A stretch of DNA of 21,558 nucleotides from Phycisphaerae bacterium. Lineage in GTDB: Bacteria > Planctomycetota > Phycisphaerae > UBA1845 > PWPN01. A program made the translations under genes and the position numbers. The notes below the pieces were generated by a model that saw nothing but the letters and a program-made list of their open reading frames with translations, had not been told where the DNA came from and searched no databases. Below are positions 14,416-21,558 of this stretch, piece by piece; the stretch's first letter is position 1, and each line of letters starts with the position of its first letter. The DNA lies in assembly GCA_035384605.1 (NCBI GenBank), contig DAOOIV010000073.1:6584-28141 (forward strand), given 5' to 3'.

Positions 14416-15465
14416 ATGTCGGCCACACGAACATGGATTGGGGTTGTCACATTCGTCGTTCTGACGACGGCCTTGGCTCTGATGCATGCCGGCTGCGGCA
14501 ATGACGAGCCCAAGCCCCCCGACCGGCGCACGAATACGGATCAGATCACCACCGGCATCGATGACGGCACCCAAGCCGGTGCCGACAAGGACGACGACCC
14601 GAAACACCCCCGGGCCCTGCCCCGCACCGGCGATGTGGCCGGATGGGTCAAAACACGTGCGGTGTCCACCGCCCCCGCCGGCAAACTCGCCGACCTGGTC
14701 AAGGACCCGGAGGTTCTCACGGCGGTGAAGGCTTTCGACGTCAGATCGCTCGCCTCATGCCGCTACAACCAGCAGATCACATCGGCCGAGGTCCTGTTCA
14801 TCGAGACGGCCTCGCCCGCCGACGCCTTCGGCCTGGTAAGCGTCCTGGTTCCTGAACCGGCCGAATGGCTCGCTGCGGATCGCAGCGTCCGGGCCGTCCA
14901 CATTGGAAGCGCCGCAATGCGGCTGGTTGCCCAACAAGGAAAGGTTTGTGTTCTCGTGGATGTCGCCGGCCGAGTGGATGACGAGGACATACGCCGCAGC
15001 TCCCGCCGCCTGATGGACCACATTCTCTTTTCCCTGCCCGCGGCGGACCCGCCGATGCTCATGCAGGTCATCCCTCCGTCGCAACAAGCTTCAACCAAGC
15101 TGTGGCTGGTCCGCGACTTGACGATCCTGTCCAAGGCCGCCCACCCGCTCATCCGGCAAGTGGCTACGACAATCAGCAATCAATCGCTGGGTCTGTCAGG
15201 CGATGCTACGATCACGATCGCCGCCGTTCCCCCGATCGACGACGCCGATCCCCACTTGATCTGGCTGGCCGAGTATCCGACGCCTGACGCCGCCAAGGCA
15301 GCTTATGACCGATGCAAGGCCGCAAGCCGGCCGGCAGACTCATCTCAGAGCCTGCATCTGACCGTTCTGGAACCGAAGGGTAAACTGCTGGCCGGCGCCT
15401 GGACCGAGCAGGCAAGCACCGCCATGCCCCTCCTGAAAAACCTCCAGAATGCCCTGCCCGGATAG
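14416..15465 (+). CDS. Predicted lipoprotein, DUF6599-like in layout, function unknown
   Basis: A 349-residue exported protein. Seen: hydrophobic leader (8-23) and C27 in LMHAGC, a near-lipobox with His at the -3 position, followed by an Asp/Lys-rich spacer to about residue 65. The body begins LPRTGDVAGWVK and includes SCRYNQQITSAEVLFIE, a SPADAFGLVSVLVPE segment and a KVCVLVDVAG strand. This order (protein starting at a Leu-Pro-x-x-x-x-GW motif, then strands and an AFG segment) recalls the DUF6599 family often seen in planctomycetes and other environmental bacteria; the match is from memory and only moderate. Start: ATG with GGAGG six nt upstream, a strong site. It is divergent from amrS and followed 238 nt later by the GH36 gene on the same strand. 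No catalytic residues are proposed. Confidence 0.7.
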   Translation: MSATRTWIGVVTFVVLTTALALMHAGCGNDEPKPPDRRTNTDQITTGIDDGTQAGADKDDDPKHPRALPRTGDVAGWVKTRAVSTAPAGKLADLVKDPEVLTAVKAFDVRSLASCRYNQQITSAEVLFIETASPADAFGLVSVLVPEPAEWLAADRSVRAVHIGSAAMRLVAQQGKVCVLVDVAGRVDDEDIRRSSRRLMDHILFSLPAADPPMLMQVIPPSQQASTKLWLVRDLTILSKAAHPLIRQVATTISNQSLGLSGDATITIAAVPPIDDADPHLIWLAEYPTPDAAKAAYDRCKAASRPADSSQSLHLTVLEPKGKLLAGAWTEQASTAMPLLKNLQNALPG

Positions 15466-15571
15466 ACCCCGTCACCGCGCAGCCCAACGCGGCGCAAGAG
15501 ACGTATCGGAACCAGACATAACAAACAAAGCCTGACCAACCCAACGGAACACGAACCGGACAATAAGTAGC

Positions 15572-15600
15572 TTGCTTGGGTCGGACGCCTCTGCTAGAAG
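15572..15600 (+). promoter_or_regulatory. Weak promoter candidate for the GH36 gene
   Basis: TTGCTT (15572-15577), 17-nt spacer, TAGAAG (15595-15600), four of six matches in each box. Would give a leader of about 100 nt. The rest of the 238-nt gap (15466-15703) shows no gene or clear terminator. Confidence 0.22.
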
Positions 15601-15703
15601 AACCATGTGGGCGGTGTTCTTACGGCTGCATGAGTTGCCGTGGGGAGATAGCGCCTCAGCCGAAACCGGAAATCCGTGCCTGTTTGCGCAAGGAAAGGAT
15701 AAG

Positions 15704-17863
15704 ATGAGGCGCCTTCGACATCTTTTTCAACGTTCTGCCACCGTAGCGGTGCTTGCAGCGGTGTTTCTGCCCCTTCCAGACAATCTCCGAGCCGACGAGT
15801 ACGGCGTTCGCACCGAGGATACGCTTCTTCGAATACGCACGACAGATAACCGCGTCTTTATCGATCATCTGTCGAGCGGGCAGGGAACGAGCTGGATCAG
15901 CGCGCCTTCGGAACTCCGACTGATCGACAATGATATCGCTGACAATACCCCTCGCGCAATCGCATGGCAGCTCGACGGTGTCGAATCGCAGTCCGATGAA
16001 CAAGGCATCCAGGTTCGTATATCTCTGAGGGGTCGTGACTCAACTCTGAGAGTGCGCTCCACGTGGAAAGCCCGCGCCGGTCCGGGACCAATCGAGCATA
16101 CTTTGGCAGTCACCAACAACGGGAAATCTCCCATGCTTATTCCGTGGGCCCCCAGCCTCGCATTGACGCTGCACCCTGTGCGCTTGACTGAGCTCACCCA
16201 TTGGTGGGTCGAGAAAGGGGCGGGTAAACCAGGCCCAAAGGGAATCCACGTTGAGAAGATACTCGACGGTTTTGCCTACCAGGGCGTATCGACCCCCTAC
16301 TCGAAGGCGGAAACCGAACCGATCCCATGGCAATGCATACATGACCCCTCTGTTCCGCATGGTCTATACACGGGTATCGAATCGAGCGGCTGCGTGTCTC
16401 AAATGGCGATCCTCACGGCCGGCGAGTCACCATCGCTGCAACTGAGTCTGGGAATCGACCAGACAGGCGATCCGTTCCTCGCCGTGTTGCAGCCCGGTGA
16501 GACCTACGTCTTCCCCACGGCATTCATCGGCTGCTATGAGGGCGACGTGGACAAGGGTTGCAACCGTCTTCACCGATGGGTCGAACGGTGGCTTCTTCCA
16601 CAGACCAATGAGCCTCGCTGCCCCTTGCTGACGTGCAATACGTGGGGTAGCGGAACAGGAATCGACGAACAACTCGCCATCAAGATGATCGATGAATGCG
16701 CGGACCTCGGAATCGAGATGTTTCATGTCGACGCGGGATGGTACAAGCAGATCGGATGGTGGCACGAAGATCCGGCAAAGTTTCCCAACGGCCTCAAGCC
16801 GATCGCCGATCAAGCCCACCAGAAGGGACTCAAGTTCGGTTTGTGGGTGGCGTGGACCCAGGGAGGACACACTGCGAAGGATCGGCAGGCCCTTTCGGTA
16901 TTCGAACCGGCCATGCGAGAGTGGTTCCGTTTCGACTTGGCCGAAGACTGGCGAAGCAGCAGATGGCGAGGCGAGCCGGTCTGCCTGGCTTCCCGTGAGG
17001 CCCAGGAATGGTGCCGTGCCGAACTGCGCAGGATCATCCGGGAATACGATCTCGACATGCTCGAGCACGATCAGAAGATGGTCGTATGGGACTGCGCCCG
17101 CGACGCGCACGGCCACACCGCATCTTCGGGCGATATCAGCCATCGGGCCACACTTGGCTATTACGGAGTCTATGACTCACTTCGGGACGAGTTCCCGAAT
17201 GTGCTCTTCGAGAATTGCGTCAGCGGCGGCCGAATGGTGGACTTCGGCGTGCTGCAACGATGCCACTATACCTGCGCCACGGATTCCTATGATCCCCTGT
17301 CGCTGCGACAGGCTTTCTACGACGCCAGTTACCCTCTGCCGCCAAGGGTGATTGAGGCTTACGTGGCCGATCACTCAGGACCGACGCTGGACACGTTCCG
17401 GTACATGCTGCGAAGCGGGATGATGGGTTGGTGCACGCTGATGCTGGACACATCCAAGTGGTCTCGCCAGCAGCGCGAAGCCGGAAAACGGGAATTCGAG
17501 CTATATAAGCGACACATCCGCCCACAGATCAGGGACGGGAACATATACCATGTCCTGCCACGGGCAAGCGAGAATGGCTGGGACGGCATCCAGTATCACA
17601 CGCCCCGGACCGACAGCGGGATCCTGTTTGTTTTCCGGGCAAAATCGGACCAGGATCGTGTGGTCGTTCGATTGAAGGGTCTGAAAGCCGACATGTCATA
17701 TCGTCTCTGTTGCGCGGACGAATCAAGTCCTCCCCGCGTGGCTCACGGCAGGGACTTGATGCTTGAAGGTCTGCCCCTGACGCTCGGATCGCCGCAATCG
17801 TCCAAAATCATTCTCATCTCACCTGCCTTTGCCCTGGAAACCGGAGAGTCAGGGCAGGACTGA
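15704..17863 (+). CDS. Exported GH36/GH27-clan glycoside hydrolase (alpha-galactosidase-like)
   Basis: A 719-residue clan GH-D enzyme; relatives hydrolyse alpha-galactosides (or alpha-N-acetylgalactosaminides) with retention. Seen, from the ATG at 15704: signal peptide with likely cleavage after LRA (residue 30); N-terminal beta-supersandwich (about 35-295); TIM barrel from about 305 with TCNTWGSGTG, FHVDAGWY (D343), KFPNGLKPIADQAHQKGLKFG, a LDMLEHDQ motif with the expected nucleophile at D456, ENCVSGGRMVDFGVL, and the acid/base region CATDSYDP (D527); then a C-terminal beta-domain ending ILISP. The nucleophile motif reads LEHD instead of the common K-W/Y-D, so the Lys that usually contacts substrate is replaced, which may mean a different substrate. 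Start: AAAGGA five to nine nt before the ATG and a proper signal peptide; an in-frame TTG at 15572 is poorer. Converges with the SMP-30 gene. Confidence 0.85.
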   Translation: MRRLRHLFQRSATVAVLAAVFLPLPDNLRADEYGVRTEDTLLRIRTTDNRVFIDHLSSGQGTSWISAPSELRLIDNDIADNTPRAIAWQLDGVESQSDEQGIQVRISLRGRDSTLRVRSTWKARAGPGPIEHTLAVTNNGKSPMLIPWAPSLALTLHPVRLTELTHWWVEKGAGKPGPKGIHVEKILDGFAYQGVSTPYSKAETEPIPWQCIHDPSVPHGLYTGIESSGCVSQMAILTAGESPSLQLSLGIDQTGDPFLAVLQPGETYVFPTAFIGCYEGDVDKGCNRLHRWVERWLLPQTNEPRCPLLTCNTWGSGTGIDEQLAIKMIDECADLGIEMFHVDAGWYKQIGWWHEDPAKFPNGLKPIADQAHQKGLKFGLWVAWTQGGHTAKDRQALSVFEPAMREWFRFDLAEDWRSSRWRGEPVCLASREAQEWCRAELRRIIREYDLDMLEHDQKMVVWDCARDAHGHTASSGDISHRATLGYYGVYDSLRDEFPNVLFENCVSGGRMVDFGVLQRCHYTCATDSYDPLSLRQAFYDASYPLPPRVIEAYVADHSGPTLDTFRYMLRSGMMGWCTLMLDTSKWSRQQREAGKREFELYKRHIRPQIRDGNIYHVLPRASENGWDGIQYHTPRTDSGILFVFRAKSDQDRVVVRLKGLKADMSYRLCCADESSPPRVAHGRDLMLEGLPLTLGSPQSSKIILISPAFALETGESGQD

Positions 17864-18010
17864 TAGTTCCGACCCATCGAGTGGCTTTGGCCGGAATGAA
17901 ACCCGGCAAGCGATCCACGACGGCCACAGACAATACTGATCAGGACAGGATGACCGCCTCGCAAAATGAATGATGCGACAAAAGACCACGGCAGCTCTGT
18001 TCGGGCACCC

Positions 18011-19567
18011 CTACTTGCGTGACACGCCGTCCAGATGCACGTGCCATCCTCGCGTCTGCATGTCGATGGCGTAAAGCGATGTTCGAGCCGTGATAAAAAG
18101 TGTGTGCCAGCCCTGACCGCCGAACGTGCAGTTCGCCGGTTGCTCCGGAGTCTCGATCAGCCCCAGCCATTTGCCGCCGGCATCCAGCACCCAGACACCG
18201 CCACGACCGGCCACGTAGAGCCGCCCCTCCCTGTCCACGGTCATGCCGTCCGGTTGGGTCACGTAGGCTATGCGCTCGCCTTTCCCGATCCTGCCCGGAC
18301 CCCTGACTTCATACCGGTAGAGCTTGTCGGCCCCATTGTCGAGGACATACAGGAACCGGCCGTTGGGCGAGAGTGCAATGCCGTTGGGACGAACGAGATC
18401 ATCGATGATGCGCGTGATCTTCTTGTCAGCCGACACGTAGTAGACAGCCTCTTTGTCCTGCTCCAGATCGTCGCGCGGGCCGTACCGTGGGTCGGTGAAG
18501 TAGATGCCGCCTTCGGCATCGATCCACAAGTCGTTCGGGCTGTTCAGACGCTTGCCGTCATAGCGGCTCACGATCTCCTCGCCCGCCCGGCCGGCCACAG
18601 CTCTTGAGACGCGCCTTCCGGCATGCTCACAGGCGATCAAGAAGCCCCCCTTGTCGAACATCAGTCCGTTGGACTGGCCGCTGGCGGCGTTTGCCACCTC
18701 GGCCTTGCCGTCTGCATAGCGAACGATATGCGCGACCGGAATGTCACTGAAGTACAGGGCTTCGTCCTTGAGATTCCACGCCGGCCCTTCAACGAACTTG
18801 AAGTTTCCCGCCAGCTTGCGGACCTTGGCGTCTTCCACCAGAACGTCTTTGAGCAACGGCACCGCCGGCAGCAGCACAACGTTGTCGATCCGCGTCACAA
18901 CATCCTGAAAATCATCGTTCGTGGAGTATTCCCAGCCGATCAGGTAGCTGTCAGGAATCAACCTGCCCTCTTTCACGTCACAGCAAGGATAGATCATCGC
19001 CTTGTAGGGCTGATTCCTCAGGCGGGGGTTTGTCTTGAAGACCAGGGCCGGCTGGCTGTACACCGCCTCACCAGGGAAACCTTCATTGCTGACCCACAGG
19101 CCAAACGGCTGGTCGCCAGGGTCAAACTCGACCGAGCCGCTCTTCAAAGGAGGCGGCGTGTAGCTGCTCTTCTCGATCTCCGCGGCGGGCTGCTTGTACG
19201 CGTAGGCCCAGGCTTCCTTGCGGATCCTCTCCACATTCGGCGGCACCTGCGTTACCGCAGGCCCGGCCACGTACCACCCGGCATGGGTGGGCGTTTCGAG
19301 TCCCCACGCGGCAATTGGCGTGAAAACCACAGGTTTGCTGGAGTCGGCCTTGCGGAACAAACTGCTCGGCGTCACGCCGTCCAGCAACGGATTACGCAAG
19401 TCCTTGTCCATGTCCAGGCCGAACTGTCTGAGAATCCGGTTCCAATCGGGTTCATTCTGCGCGGGACTCACCTTCGGCTGTCCGCCGAACACGACACCGC
19501 CCGTGGCGAGCAGGAAAACCACCTCCGGCAGTACCTGACGCCCGACATTTCGGTTTGTGAGTCTCAT
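18011..19567 (-). CDS. Exported SMP-30/gluconolactonase-like six-bladed propeller protein with extra N-terminal domain
   Basis: A 518-residue protein. The C-terminal part (about 240-510) is an SMP-30/gluconolaconase/LRE propeller, a family hydrolysing sugar lactones using one divalent metal; seen are E260 in FVEGPAW, N345 in NSPNDLWID, N395 in RPNGIALSPNG and D410 in YVLDNGADK, the expected metal and substrate ligands. The N-terminus has a hydrophobic segment (about 12-29) suggesting export. Residues about 40-235 form a separate module with GDQPFGLWVS, KAMIYPCCDVK and GWEYSTNDDFQDVVTRIDNV; similar modules occur in planctomycete secreted proteins, but I cannot name this one with certainty. Start: ATG at 19567 with GGAGAAG about 5-7 nt upstream. 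It overlaps the hisA stop by four bases (ATGA), implying translational coupling. Whether it is a lactonase or a non-catalytic binding protein is open. Confidence 0.85.
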   Translation of the reverse strand: MRLTNRNVGRQVLPEVVFLLATGGVVFGGQPKVSPAQNEPDWNRILRQFGLDMDKDLRNPLLDGVTPSSLFRKADSSKPVVFTPIAAWGLETPTHAGWYVAGPAVTQVPPNVERIRKEAWAYAYKQPAAEIEKSSYTPPPLKSGSVEFDPGDQPFGLWVSNEGFPGEAVYSQPALVFKTNPRLRNQPYKAMIYPCCDVKEGRLIPDSYLIGWEYSTNDDFQDVVTRIDNVVLLPAVPLLKDVLVEDAKVRKLAGNFKFVEGPAWNLKDEALYFSDIPVAHIVRYADGKAEVANAASGQSNGLMFDKGGFLIACEHAGRRVSRAVAGRAGEEIVSRYDGKRLNSPNDLWIDAEGGIYFTDPRYGPRDDLEQDKEAVYYVSADKKITRIIDDLVRPNGIALSPNGRFLYVLDNGADKLYRYEVRGPGRIGKGERIAYVTQPDGMTVDREGRLYVAGRGGVWVLDAGGKWLGLIETPEQPANCTFGGQGWHTLFITARTSLYAIDMQTRGWHVHLDGVSRK

Positions 19568-20298
19568 GATTCTTCTCCGCTTGTCGCGATCCGGACCGCT
19601 TCCGCCAGATCAAGCCGTCTCTCGTAAATCGCCCGCCCAATGATAATCCCGCCCAGCGGCAACCGGCAGAGAACCCTGACGTCATCAATGGTCGTCACCC
19701 CACCGGAGGCTATGACCGGAATCGGCGACGCCTTCGCAACCGCGAGCGTCGCCTCGATGTTAGGACCGCTGAGCATGCCATCCCGGCTGATGTCCGTGTA
19801 GATGATGGCCGAAACGCCAAGCCCCGCCGCCTGCTGGGCCACCTGGACCGCCGTCAACGCTGTTTGTTCAAGCCAGCCTCGAACAGCCAACCGGCCCTGT
19901 TTGGCGTCCAGTCCCAAAGCTACATGGTTGGCACACTTGGGCCGCTGAGCCACTTGCTTGAACCACTCCCAGTCCTCAAGCGCCTTGGTCCCGACGATGC
20001 ACCTCTGGACGCCGGCGTCGATCAGTTCCTCGATCGTCTCGGCCTCGCGCAGGCCGCCGCCGACCTCCACCCGCAACGAGGTTTCCGCAAGAATCCGCCT
20101 GATCGTCGGCAGGTTGCACGGCCGACCCACCTTGGCTCCGTCCAGATCGACAACATGAAGCCATCTGGCTCCCGCCCGTTCGAACTCTCTGGCCACCCCC
20201 ACCGGGTCGCCGGAGTAGTCGATCTGTTGAGCGTAGTCGCCTTGCAGCAGGCGAACACATTTGCCGCCGATAAGGTCAATGGCCGGAAGAATGTCCAT
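19564..20298 (-). CDS. hisA: Phosphoribosylformimino-5-aminoimidazole carboxamide ribotide isomerase (HisA)
   Basis: A 244-residue (beta/alpha)8 barrel, normal length for HisA, which performs the Amadori isomerisation of ProFAR to PRFAR, the fourth step of histidine biosynthesis, in the cytoplasm. Seen: catalytic D8 in DILPAIDL and the second catalytic Asp D131 in LGLDAKQG; phosphate-binding EVGGGLR (78-84) and IASGGV near residue 200; LHVVDLDGA (48-56); TDISRDGM. Start: ATG at 20298 with AGAGG six nt upstream; the preceding TTG at 20301 is not needed. The gene lies 76 nt downstream of prfA and overlaps the next gene by four bases. Other his genes are not in view, so it appears detached from a his operon. 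Confidence 0.95.
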   Translation of the reverse strand: MDILPAIDLIGGKCVRLLQGDYAQQIDYSGDPVGVAREFERAGARWLHVVDLDGAKVGRPCNLPTIRRILAETSLRVEVGGGLREAETIEELIDAGVQRCIVGTKALEDWEWFKQVAQRPKCANHVALGLDAKQGRLAVRGWLEQTALTAVQVAQQAAGLGVSAIIYTDISRDGMLSGPNIEATLAVAKASPIPVIASGGVTTIDDVRVLCRLPLGGIIIGRAIYERRLDLAEAVRIATSGEES

Positions 20299-20374
20299 CA
20301 AGCACCTCTCATCCCAAGACGGTCAACGGTTCCGATGCCATGCTGCCGGCATGAAATGCGCGCCGCCAGAGCAA

Positions 20375-21472
20375 TCACAGGTTCCTGAGTCGCTGCTCCA
20401 GGTCGTGTTTCTGGAGGGCTGCAATCAGCTCTTCCAGCTCGCCATCCATGATCCGGTCCAGGTAGTACAAGTCCAGGTTGATCCGATGGTCGGTGCAACG
20501 GTTCTGCGGGAAGTTGTAGGTGCGGATGCGTTCACTGCGATCGCCCGAGCCGATCATGGTCCGCCAATTGGCGTCACGCTGTGAGCGTTGGCTCTGCATC
20601 ATGTGGTCGTACAGACGCGACATGAGCACCCGCCGGGCCTTGGCTCGGTTCTTATGCTGGCTTTTTTCATCGCGCATCGAAACCGTGATGCCGGTCGGCA
20701 GGTGCTCGAGACGGATGGCCGACGAGACCTTGTTGACGTTCTGGCCACCGGGTCCACCTGCTCGGCTGACATGCTCGACCACATCCTTCTCCCAATCGAT
20801 CGCGATCTCGATATCCTCCGGTTCTGGCAAGACGGCGACGGTTGCGGCAGAGGTGTGGATTCGCCCTTGGGCCTCCGTTATCGGTACCCGCTGGACCCGG
20901 TGCCCCCCGCCCTCATAACCCAGATGCCGGTAGACGCCTTCACCCTTGACGTTGAGGATGATTTCCTTAAAGCCGCCCAGATCCGAGGGCGACGCATCCA
21001 TGACCTCCACGCTGAAACCATGCCGATCGCAATAACGCTGATACATGTCCCGCAAGTTCCCGGCAAACAAGGCCGCCTCCTCGCCACCGGTGCCCGCCCG
21101 GATCTCCAGAATCACCGAACTGACGGCCGCATCCTCGCCGGTCACCAATGCCGCCTTCATCTCCTCCATCAGCGCGGCGGCCTGCGACGCGGCGAGCCCC
21201 AATTCCTCCCGGGCCAGCGCTTTCAGATCGGGATCGGCAGCCGGGTCATCCAGAATCGCCTGGCTTTCGGCAACGAGGGCCACAGCCTTGCGGTACGCCT
21301 CATACGGCTCCATCATCCTCCGCAGCTTGCCGTGCTCCTTGTTGAGCGCGACGATCCGCTGCACGTCGCCGGCGACCTCCGGCCGATTCATCTCCTCCCC
21401 GATCGCCTCATAACGAGCCCGCAGCTCTTCAAGCTTGCGTAACACCGGCTCGCCCGTGGATGCTGTTGCCAT
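20375..21472 (-). CDS. prfA: Peptide chain release factor 1
   Basis: A 365-residue class I release factor, normal length; it reads UAA and UAG in the ribosomal A site and triggers peptide release. Seen: N-terminal helical domain with LRKLEELRARYEAI and EMNRPEV; AGTGGEEAALFAGNLRDMY (126-144); the stop-codon-reading region HRVQRVPITEAQGRIHTSA with the PxT tripeptide at 197-199, which marks RF1 rather than RF2; the catalytic GGQ at 242-244 in AGGPGGQNVNKV; and the C-terminal SGDRSERIRTYNFPQ (309-323). The anticodon tripeptide is P-I-T rather than P-A-T/P-V-T, a mild variant. Start: ATG at 21472; an AGG lies about 9 nt upstream, a weak site. No prmC follows. Repeat copy 4 begins 18 nt upstream of the start codon. 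Downstream hisA is on the same strand, 76 nt away. Confidence 0.97.
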   Translation of the reverse strand: MATASTGEPVLRKLEELRARYEAIGEEMNRPEVAGDVQRIVALNKEHGKLRRMMEPYEAYRKAVALVAESQAILDDPAADPDLKALAREELGLAASQAAALMEEMKAALVTGEDAAVSSVILEIRAGTGGEEAALFAGNLRDMYQRYCDRHGFSVEVMDASPSDLGGFKEIILNVKGEGVYRHLGYEGGGHRVQRVPITEAQGRIHTSAATVAVLPEPEDIEIAIDWEKDVVEHVSRAGGPGGQNVNKVSSAIRLEHLPTGITVSMRDEKSQHKNRAKARRVLMSRLYDHMMQSQRSQRDANWRTMIGSGDRSERIRTYNFPQNRCTDHRINLDLYYLDRIMDGELEELIAALQKHDLEQRLRNL

Positions 21473-21489
21473 CGCCGGACCTGCCCTTC

Positions 21490-21558
21490 AGAACCCTATG
21501 GCCAGATATCTGTGCGGCTTGCGCGCATGTTTCTGGATCGCAGAACGCCGGGTGCCAT
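21490..21558 (-). repeat. Dispersed intergenic repeat, copy 4 (partial, runs off window)
   Basis: On the minus strand this reads ttctgcgatccagaaacatg, then gcgcaagccgcac, then ends catagggttct, matching the core and end of copies 1 and 2. The terminator-like start of the unit would lie beyond 21558. The copy is on the opposite strand to the other three and sits directly upstream of prfA. Confidence 0.8.

Noticed and set aside
13485..14504. 339-codon open frame on the plus strand
   Set aside because: Antisense to amrS and crossing its promoter region; the CxxxCxxC and zinc-ribbon cysteines are on the minus strand.
18623..19627. 334-codon open frame on the plus strand
   Set aside because: Antisense to the SMP-30 gene and the hisA overlap; composition typical of a shadow frame.

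Overview
The window looks like a stretch of a high-GC Planctomycetota chromosome, most likely from the Phycisphaerae or a related lineage. This is an inference from gene content, not from a marker-gene phylogeny. The clues are large secreted proteins carrying dockerin-like and thrombospondin type 3 calcium-binding repeats, a secreted SMP-30 protein, GH130 and GH36 carbohydrate-active enzymes, a COG3379-type AlkP-superfamily protein, and long non-coding spacers. No phage, plasmid, IS element, CRISPR array, rRNA or tRNA was recognised.

Layout. 1-2426 (+): the 3' end of a GH130 mannoside phosphorylase, then an AlkP-superfamily phosphohydrolase. 2463-9249 (-): two large exported proteases, an S8 subtilase with a dockerin-like tail and an M4 thermolysin-like metalloprotease with about 19 TSP3 repeats and a C-terminal membrane anchor. 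A 0.6-kb spacer between them holds a tandem pair of a dispersed repeat. 9250-10545: a 1.3-kb spacer with a strong promoter candidate for the M4 gene (implying a leader of about 390 nt), a third repeat copy and otherwise no convincing gene. 10546-12340 (+): a two-gene operon of a membrane GT2 glycosyltransferase and a YbjQ-like membrane protein. 12360-14303 (-): an operon of the AmmeMemoRadiSam radical SAM enzyme and RsmJ. It is divergent from a lipoprotein gene at 14416 (+), followed by an exported GH36 enzyme at 15704 (+). 18011-21472 (-): prfA, hisA and a secreted SMP-30 protein, the last two overlapping by ATGA. The fourth repeat copy lies just upstream of prfA at the window edge.

Working together: the exported proteases, GH36 enzyme, SMP-30 protein and GH130 phosphorylase fit a heterotrophic polymer degrader. 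prfA, hisA, rsmJ and the AmmeMemoRadiSam gene are housekeeping or broadly conserved functions interspersed among them.

The least explained item is a repeat of about 93 bp present in four copies (three complete within the window, one cut by its edge), always in intergenic DNA and in both orientations. It keeps one antisense reading frame open in every copy, and two copies carry a terminator-like hairpin. I did not find a clear-cut new multi-gene system.
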